From the NCBI GenBank assembly GCA_963573305.1, contig OY754338.1:20086192-20150191 (forward strand): a stretch of DNA of 64,000 nt, written 5' to 3'. Of this stretch, positions 58,096 to 64,000 are shown piece by piece; positions within the stretch are counted from its first letter, which is position 1, and the number at the start of each line of letters is the position of its first letter. The notes under the pieces were generated by a model. It saw only the letters and a list, made by a program, of their open reading frames with translations, ran no database searches and was not told where the DNA came from. Origin of the DNA: Pyrrhosoma nymphula (taxonomy: Eukaryota; Arthropoda; Insecta; Odonata; Coenagrionidae). Made by a program: the position numbers and the translations under genes.

Positions 58096-58690
58096 TAGCT
58101 GAATTACCCGTTGTTCGGGACCATAATTCCTTCATATCTCATCATATAAGAGAAGAGGGGTTAGATACTACCTGTCAAAACAGACTGCAGTGCTATTTAT
58201 TATTGTATTTATTCAAATAATTGCTGAAAGCGCGGTTTTTAGACAAATACGATGCGTTAATGAAAATCGATTGAAAAAAATGAGAAACATTCTTTCGGGT
58301 ATCTGATAAAATAAATTTTAACTCTCTATCTTGAAAGAAAGTAGTTTTAAAAAGCACAAATAATAAACCCCTGAACAAAACCCAATGCTTAGCATTCCTA
58401 ATGAGCTTAACTAAGGAAAATGAATTTTAAATTCGTTAAATACCAAAATACGGTTGCCAAGGAAATATGCTATCGTTCATTTCAAAGAAAAATGTGCGTT
58501 TTTGAAGCTAAAAACGCGATGTTGAGACAAGTACAATTGGAAAAGATAATTGATTGAAATAATTATAAACCATATTCCTTCAACCATTTGATAAAAGAAA
58601 TCTCAACCCTTCATCTTGAGCGAAAGTAATTTAAAAATAAAAAAAACCACTGCGCAATACCCAATACGTAACGCATACTAACCTTTTGGG
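58096..58690 (+). repeat. Diverged tandem duplication, two units of about 240 bp
   Basis: Unit 1 (about 58204-58405) and unit 2 (about 58445-58680) share in order GATTGAAA, TTTGATAAAA or CTGATAAAAT, ATCTTGAxxGAAAGTA, and an ACCCAATxCxTA...GCAT block. The segment just upstream contains TAGCTGAATTACCCG, which resembles a motif widespread in arthropod repeats. The class is unknown. Confidence 0.5.
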
Positions 58691-58849
58691 GCACTGAGAT
58701 CTTTTTAAAATAGGCTATAATATTAATTCTGTCTTATTAGTCTGCAAAATCTCAGCATAATTGGAGTAAAACTGTAGATTCGTATAAATTACAGACAGAA
58801 AAACTGACAAAAATTCTTACATAAATAGATTCTCAAATATTGCGGACCA

Positions 58850-59640
58850 CTAGTGCGTTATGGTGTGGTGTTATCACTAATGCGAGGGAGGAAAGATAAA
58901 GGGAAGGGGAGGAAGTATGAGAGAGATAGAGAGGGCGAGGGAATAGTATAGGCATGCATGTGTTCGCAGGCGGGGAACAAGGAGCGAGCAAAGGCGCCGA
59001 TAGGATCTCCTTCACCCATCGGGAGATTCTGGCTTTGCGGCCGACGGTTTTCTAGGCCAACCGGACCAATCCGAGCAAGCGGGGATGAGTAAACTTTTGA
59101 GAGAGCGAGCCTCCTCTATTTCCCTCTTCCTCCTTGAGGGTTGAGGGGATGTGAAGAAGGGGACGATGGGATGATGGGAGGGGTGTGAGGGACGGTAGGA
59201 CTTGTGAGAGGGAGGATTGGAGTTATTGCCACCCCTTGGGAGCAAGGGGTGGCTATCCCACCTCAGGCAGGGAAGGAAAGAAGGAGAGGGGAGAGATACG
59301 TATATCCCACAAGGCTAACGAAGGGCTTTTCGGCTGACCTTTCCGAACGCAAAGTGCGCCCACAGCCCTCTCCCTAACCCTGAGCCCTGGTACCCACCCT
59401 CCTTTACCCCCCCGACCCTTAAAGAGAACCATTCTTGCGCAGGGTAGGGTGTGGAGGAAATAGATTCGTTGAGAGAGGCTCGGGGGATGGATAGACAGAA
59501 GATACGTGAGAGTCGAGTCTCGTATGCCTAACGCAACCCTTCAACTCATTTGCGGCCAAATTGATCGCCTGGGACTTTAGAGTAGTTACTCACTCCCTAA
59601 CTCCATTCTCTGTCAGCGGAGCCCTTTGTGAGAACCCCCA
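58850..59640. other. GC-rich, purine-skewed block
   Basis: G/A-rich on the plus strand with short overlapping frames. No domain. Confidence 0.4.
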
Positions 59641-60577
59641 ACTCCCCCGTGGGACTATGCAAAATGATTTTTTGATAATTGAATTCCTGGAGAATTTGAT
59701 ATTGAGGGCGATTCTTAGCACCTAATCCCCCCACGGATTTTCTTGAGCCTATATCGTATTATTATTTAAATTTTGCTCTAAAAATATGATACGCACCTTG
59801 AAGAGAGGCATCCATGTTTTCTCGCATTGTGTCTATTCAAAAACACCCGAAGCTAACCCTACACTGCATATTTTGCCAAATATGTCAAACCAAATTGATG
59901 TGTTTTTGTGTAAATGAACCTAAAAATTAAGGTAAAAATGTAAAACTAATCAGAAACACAAAATCAATATATTCAGAAATGCTTGAAAGTTTTTTCAGTG
60001 ATAAATATATCATGTAAAGTAAAAAAATGTACTCTATCAATAACAAAATATCATCCAGTTGGGCATTTTCATTAGGCAGGACATTTTTTTCACGTTTTTA
60101 CATGCAAAAGTCTAATAATGCGGCATTTAAAAGTACGATTAGATCTATAACTGTGATATCGTTTCCTTAAAATCATAAGTGAGGCTTTGGTTTTTACCAT
60201 GGGTGCATTCACCATTAACATCTATTTTCATCCCCACACGTAACATTACCGTACCTTTTTCGTTATTTATTGTCATTGGAATTCGAAATGGAATGCTTCG
60301 TCCAATCAGGTTTAACAATATTACATTTGTCCAAAATATGTAATTTTTCACTGACCTATGTAGTGTTGCTATAGGCATAAAAATCTATCACCACAACCTT
60401 GCATTAAAATATAAGTTGCAGAGCCAAATCTTCAGTCGCCAAAGTCAAAAGATTTAGCTTCTGATATTGCACAAATATGCGAAAAGTTGACCGATTCAAA
60501 TAGCGCGAAGGAAATTATTAGGCTATGGTAATAAATCTAAATTTACATATATGAAACAAGGAATAGGAATTGGGTTG
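59641..60577. other. AT-rich spacer, nothing recognised
   Basis: No supported feature. Confidence 0.5.
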
Positions 60578-60642
60578 ATTTGGTTCATAGAATAGCTTTC
60601 CCACCTCGTGGGTCCTAGAATCGAATCCCGGCCATTGGTAAG
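60578..60642 (+). mobile_element. tRNA-like SINE head
   Basis: TTTGGTTCATAGAATAGC, TTTCCCACCTCGTGGGTCC, then B-box-like AGAATCGAATCCCGGCC. The order and spacing are tRNA-like. CCCAC/GTGGG can pair. It differs from the other SINE heads here. Confidence 0.5.
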
Positions 60643-60778
60643 CAAAAGTTAGGGAAATGCTTACTGCAAGATTTTATCCAACATTTTCTTATCTTTCAAA
60701 TTATTCTCCTAATATATACATTAAACAACTGTGTCTAACTTCATAAATTACATCAGCAGTCAATTGCCTCCATTAATA

Positions 60779-60808
60779 CTACAAAGGTACTACAAAGGTA
60801 CCACAAAG
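60779..60808 (+). repeat. Short tandem repeat, about 11 bp x 2.7
   Basis: CTACAAAGGTA twice and then a close third copy, CCACAAAG. Confidence 0.75.
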
Positions 60809-60864
60809 AAAGTCGGCATATTTTTCATTGTACAATTCCGTGATACATTAAGTAAAGCTTATAG

Positions 60865-61169
60865 TATTGACTTACTTTTATCGAGATTCACTCCGCGATG
60901 TTAAAATTGTAAAAGACAATATTCCGCTGGCCATCCTGCCAGCTTCATCAGGTTAACTGAACTGATTCCTTAGTCTCGTTCGTCTTTATATACATGAGTG
61001 AGGACTCCCGTTGTTGCCGGAATTTTTAAATTTGAAAAATTCGTTTAAGATATCTACTCAGCGTGTAACCGACTTCTCGGTTGAAATATTGTTTTTTACA
61101 ATTTGAACATCGCGGAATGAATCCCGGAAAAAGAAACAGTCAACACTGCATCCGCGGAAGCCTACGAGC
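60865..61169. mobile_element. Foldback-type element with hammerhead-like motif
   Basis: Arms 60886-60932 and 61079-61126 are inverted repeats (GATTCAYTCCGCGATGTT, AAATTGTAAAA, ACAATATT). The 146-base centre contains the hammerhead-like motif at 60921-60951. TAAAGCTTATA occurs directly at 60853-60863 and 61170-61180, a possible 11-bp target duplication; this proposal sets the outer borders. Confidence 0.65.
60921..60951 (-). other. Hammerhead-like motif, site 10
   Basis: Minus strand: CTGATGA (exact, 60945-60951), one base, GCTGGC loop GCCAGC (perfect 6-bp stem II), GGAAT in place of GAAAC, then ATTGTC. In related forms AC-ATT-GT-C would give a minimal stem III and a GTC cleavage triplet. Here the AC pair is lost. 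It is the closest to a complete core. Confidence 0.45.
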
Positions 61170-61180
61170 TAAAGCTTATA

Positions 61181-61925
61181 ATAACCTAATTACGCGATGT
61201 CAACTATTTATGTAAGAAGCAAAATTACTTCCATTTTGACATAAAATATTCATCGGTAATTTTACCTTTATTAATAAAACTTAATTTAGAGCATACATGT
61301 GAACTGTTAACCTCAAACCTGAATATTCTAAATAAAACTTGAACTGAATAAATGTCTGACTATTGCTATTCATGTGGAAAAGCATAAATACATTTTAATG
61401 GGCGATGATGCATAACAATGCTTGAACATTTTAACAAATCACTGGAATTGGAAAATTAAAATTTTCTTTTAATTGTGACGTAAATGTTACACATACCAGC
61501 AAAATTGGAAAGTTAATTTGTAATTTCTATGAATAAGTAGTAAAATATCCACTAACAGTTATAAAAGAGGGCACAGAGATATTAAATTACATTTATATTA
61601 ATTAAAATTTGAAAACTTTATTTTTAGAGAATGCCACTAATATAAGTACTGTGTGGTTGTGAAAAATATAAATTTATTTTATCAAAACTGGGATGACGAA
61701 CATTTAAAGCAATACTAACGCATGGATCCAATGCCTAAATGCCTCAAGTTTGCATGTGGAAGTCCAATAAGGCGATGATCTATTCATAAAAAAGCTAGGA
61801 GTGATTGGGGCACGACGCATAGTTTTGCCCAGGGACCTACAACACTCGCCCTACTTGTTTGCCCTAGTAAGTTAGGAATCTTATCCTCCACCCAACTCCA
61901 TGGAAAACTTCAGAAAATTTCCTAT
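61181..61925. other. AT-rich spacer, nothing recognised
   Basis: No supported feature. Confidence 0.5.
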
Positions 61926-62023
61926 GTGAATGCCGGGTCAGTAATTACCGACCCAGGCGGGACTCGAACCCCCGACCTTCGGGTTATCAGGCGGGGACGA
62001 TAACCTGCCGCCATCGAGGCCAG
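61926..62023 (-). mobile_element. tRNA-derived SINE head, family 1, copy B
   Basis: Minus strand: GGCCTCGATGGCGGCAGGTT, CCCGAAGGTCGGGGGTTCGA, GTCCCGCCTGGGTCGG, then TAATTACTGACCCGGCATTC. The B box is canonical. It aligns with 36611-36680 and is the better-preserved copy. The body continues toward lower coordinates. Confidence 0.75.
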
Positions 62024-62029
62024 CACAGA

Positions 62030-63885
62030 CGTGGTAGAGAAGAGGGTGGATGGAATAAGGAACTGGGGAAAGAATATCGTGGGAATGGCGGAGAAATAAG
62101 TTAAAATAGTGTGCTCCGCGTATGATTTTCTCATCTGCTTTGACTAACAGTACATCATTCATTAAAAATAGGCACAAGAAAAAAGTTCATACGCCAGAGT
62201 TTAAAACATGGATATTCCGTTTTTCCTAACAGTGCCCAAGTCACTTCGTTAATGATAATTCCCAATTTCAGGGATTCGTATGATATCACGATCTGGCAAT
62301 TTTTGCACTGGTAAGGTGGCTGAAACACCTTACGTCGCACAGCTTTTCACGGTCTCTTCCATTGAGGGATACTGCAGCTCAGAAGCAACATATCCTTAAT
62401 AGATCAACTCTTGATATGCCTACCTCTTTCGCATCGGATTAAAATTCGTATTGTCTTTCGAAGATATAAACGTCTTGGTGAATACATGCCTAGTACTTTG
62501 CTATTAGTTAAATAAGTTTTTCTTCCAAAAACATTATTTGCAGCAAATAAATTACACACAATTTACAAACTGAGAATCATGCCTTGTGTTTAGTGTTCTT
62601 GACAGGAAGAAAACTTTTATGAAAATTTTAATCCGTACAAAACTGAAAACAAAATGAACTTTCAGGTGCATGTCAGCCACACCTTCAATGTAACATATGA
62701 GGTCAGCTCACGAATCTGGCCAAGGAATAATTAAAAACAAAAGGTGAAATTTCCAATGCTGCAGTCACTGATACATGAAAAAGAGATGTCATTCCAGCCC
62801 ACTGTCGACTTGTTCCCAAAGTGAATACAACTCTTGTGCCTTTGGTTCTTGTCACCGGCCAGAAGGAGCGCAGCTGGGCCAGGGTCACGGACTGTCACGA
62901 GCGTGCATTGCCCTAGATAAGACATTCTTGCATCTTTCGCGGACACTAATCGTTGCCTTGCAAGTAGTCCGCGAACTTCTCATGGCATCCGGAAGGCAGG
63001 AGCCACTAACGCGTCAGCGCTGCAGGATTAAATCCCGCACACATATCATCTCCACTCTCCCCCATGAACTTACGATGCTTCAGCCTAATAATTTAAGCGT
63101 ATGAGTCATCTCAGTGTGCTTGCTGCTCTGGCTTACGTGGCGATTACTAACAAGATTGTAAGTTTGACGTCGCGGTGCATCTTGCAGCCAGGCCGATAGC
63201 GAGCGCTAGTCCCCACTTTAAACCATCATACAAAAATTAACCTCATTAGGCTAAGGACAACCGCCTTTCTCTTTTGCCTTTTTCTTGCTTCCGAACGAAA
63301 TGTTAATTGCCTTAACCTGCTATTACGCTGAGTAAATTTCAGACGATGTACTTCTCCGAGGGCGTAAAGAACATGTTAAAAACTCCGTCCTACTATAGTA
63401 GATTCAATCACATGCATAACATTATACAGATAGTTTGCACGGCAGAAAGTTTTAAAAGTTAGTTTTCTGCATATATTATTTTAAAACTGAATATTTCATC
63501 TGAATATGGATCTTAATAGCCATGATCAATCCCGTCACAAATAATAATGGTAACGATATGGTGGCATTGTTTTCTTTTATGACATCGTTATTTCTTTTGT
63601 TTATTGCTTCTATTTATCAGAGGGATGCTAATTAACTTTATGCAATCTGTGTAATTGTGTAAAATATATTTGCATGCCAGCATAGCTGAACTCTAAAAAT
63701 GGTTCCCGTGATGGTTATGGGACATGTCTATCCTGCGTGAGTAGAATGGTGGTTAGAAGACGTATTGTGAGCCAAAGTCACCCCACGGAAGTTACTCAAT
63801 GTATCAAAAAAAATATGTATGTGTGGATTAGCTAATAACAGAATGAAGTTATATTTTGTGGTTGGTACATGTATACCTGGTGCGG
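62030..63885. other. Spacer, nothing recognised
   Basis: The frames at 62703-63104 overlap on both strands and show no domain. Confidence 0.45.
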
Positions 63886-63945
63886 AATCACCCCTGTCAC
63901 TCACTCTGAACCGGCTTGCAGGGCATCGCGTAAATTTAGGTATAC
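63886..63945 (+). repeat. Dispersed repeat tail, copy 4 (diverged)
   Basis: ATCACCCCTGTCACTCACTC, then CCGGCTTGCAGGGCAT and GTAAATTTAGGTATA. It follows the layout of 917-970 with many substitutions. Confidence 0.4.
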
Positions 63946-64000
63946 GTATAACCTGATTTCACCAGAATTCAACGTTAATCAGACACCCGATTTCCTATTT

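Noticed and set aside
63000..63104. Coding exon suggested by overlapping frames at 62703-63104
   Set aside because: Frames overlap on both strands and none shows a recognisable motif.

Overview
This window looks like non-genic DNA from a large, repeat-rich arthropod genome, most likely an insect. The sequence is AT-rich. Every coding stretch I can recognise belongs to a mobile element, and nearly all of them are broken by stops, frameshifts or nested insertions. I found no host protein-coding gene, rRNA, intact tRNA, operon or CRISPR array. Most open frames are short and look like chance frames.

Layout. 1-480 (-): C-terminal part of a Merlin/ISXO2-type DDE transposase, cut by the window edge. 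1394-2402: non-autonomous DNA transposon with 30-bp perfect terminal inverted repeats (TIRs). 6205-12110 (+): AP-endonuclease/reverse-transcriptase LINE (Jockey/CR1-like). Its last codons are split by a 2542-bp DNA transposon (9309-11850) with 15-bp TIRs and a perfect 8-bp target duplication. 48221-51348 (+): second decayed copy of the same LINE. 24420-26625 (-): decayed LINE of the R2/NeSL type with a restriction-like endonuclease, split by a hAT-type MITE (25302-25594). 30841-31130 and 40390-40604 (+): C-terminal tails of a third LINE type. 45361-45626 (-): GIY-YIG endonuclease end of a Penelope-like element. 55991-56191: PIF/Harbinger MITE with TAA duplication. Several foldback elements and at least four kinds of tRNA-like SINE heads are scattered between them.

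The most interesting signal is a small structured motif found at ten places on both strands: a CTGANGA-like box, a short hairpin, then a GAAAC-like box. This is the order of conserved blocks in a hammerhead ribozyme core. Five of the ten sites lie inside four palindromic foldback elements. Penelope-like elements are known to carry such ribozymes, and one Penelope remnant is present. The sites here are degenerate and usually lack a convincing stem III or cleavage site, so they are best read as hammerhead-like relics.

The remaining sequence is AT-rich and featureless to me, apart from GC-rich, purine/pyrimidine-skewed blocks (near 4.7, 14.2, 17.0, 33.6, 36.1, 38.2, 40.8, 42.7, 52.3, 56.7 and 59.0 kb). 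Their function I cannot assign.
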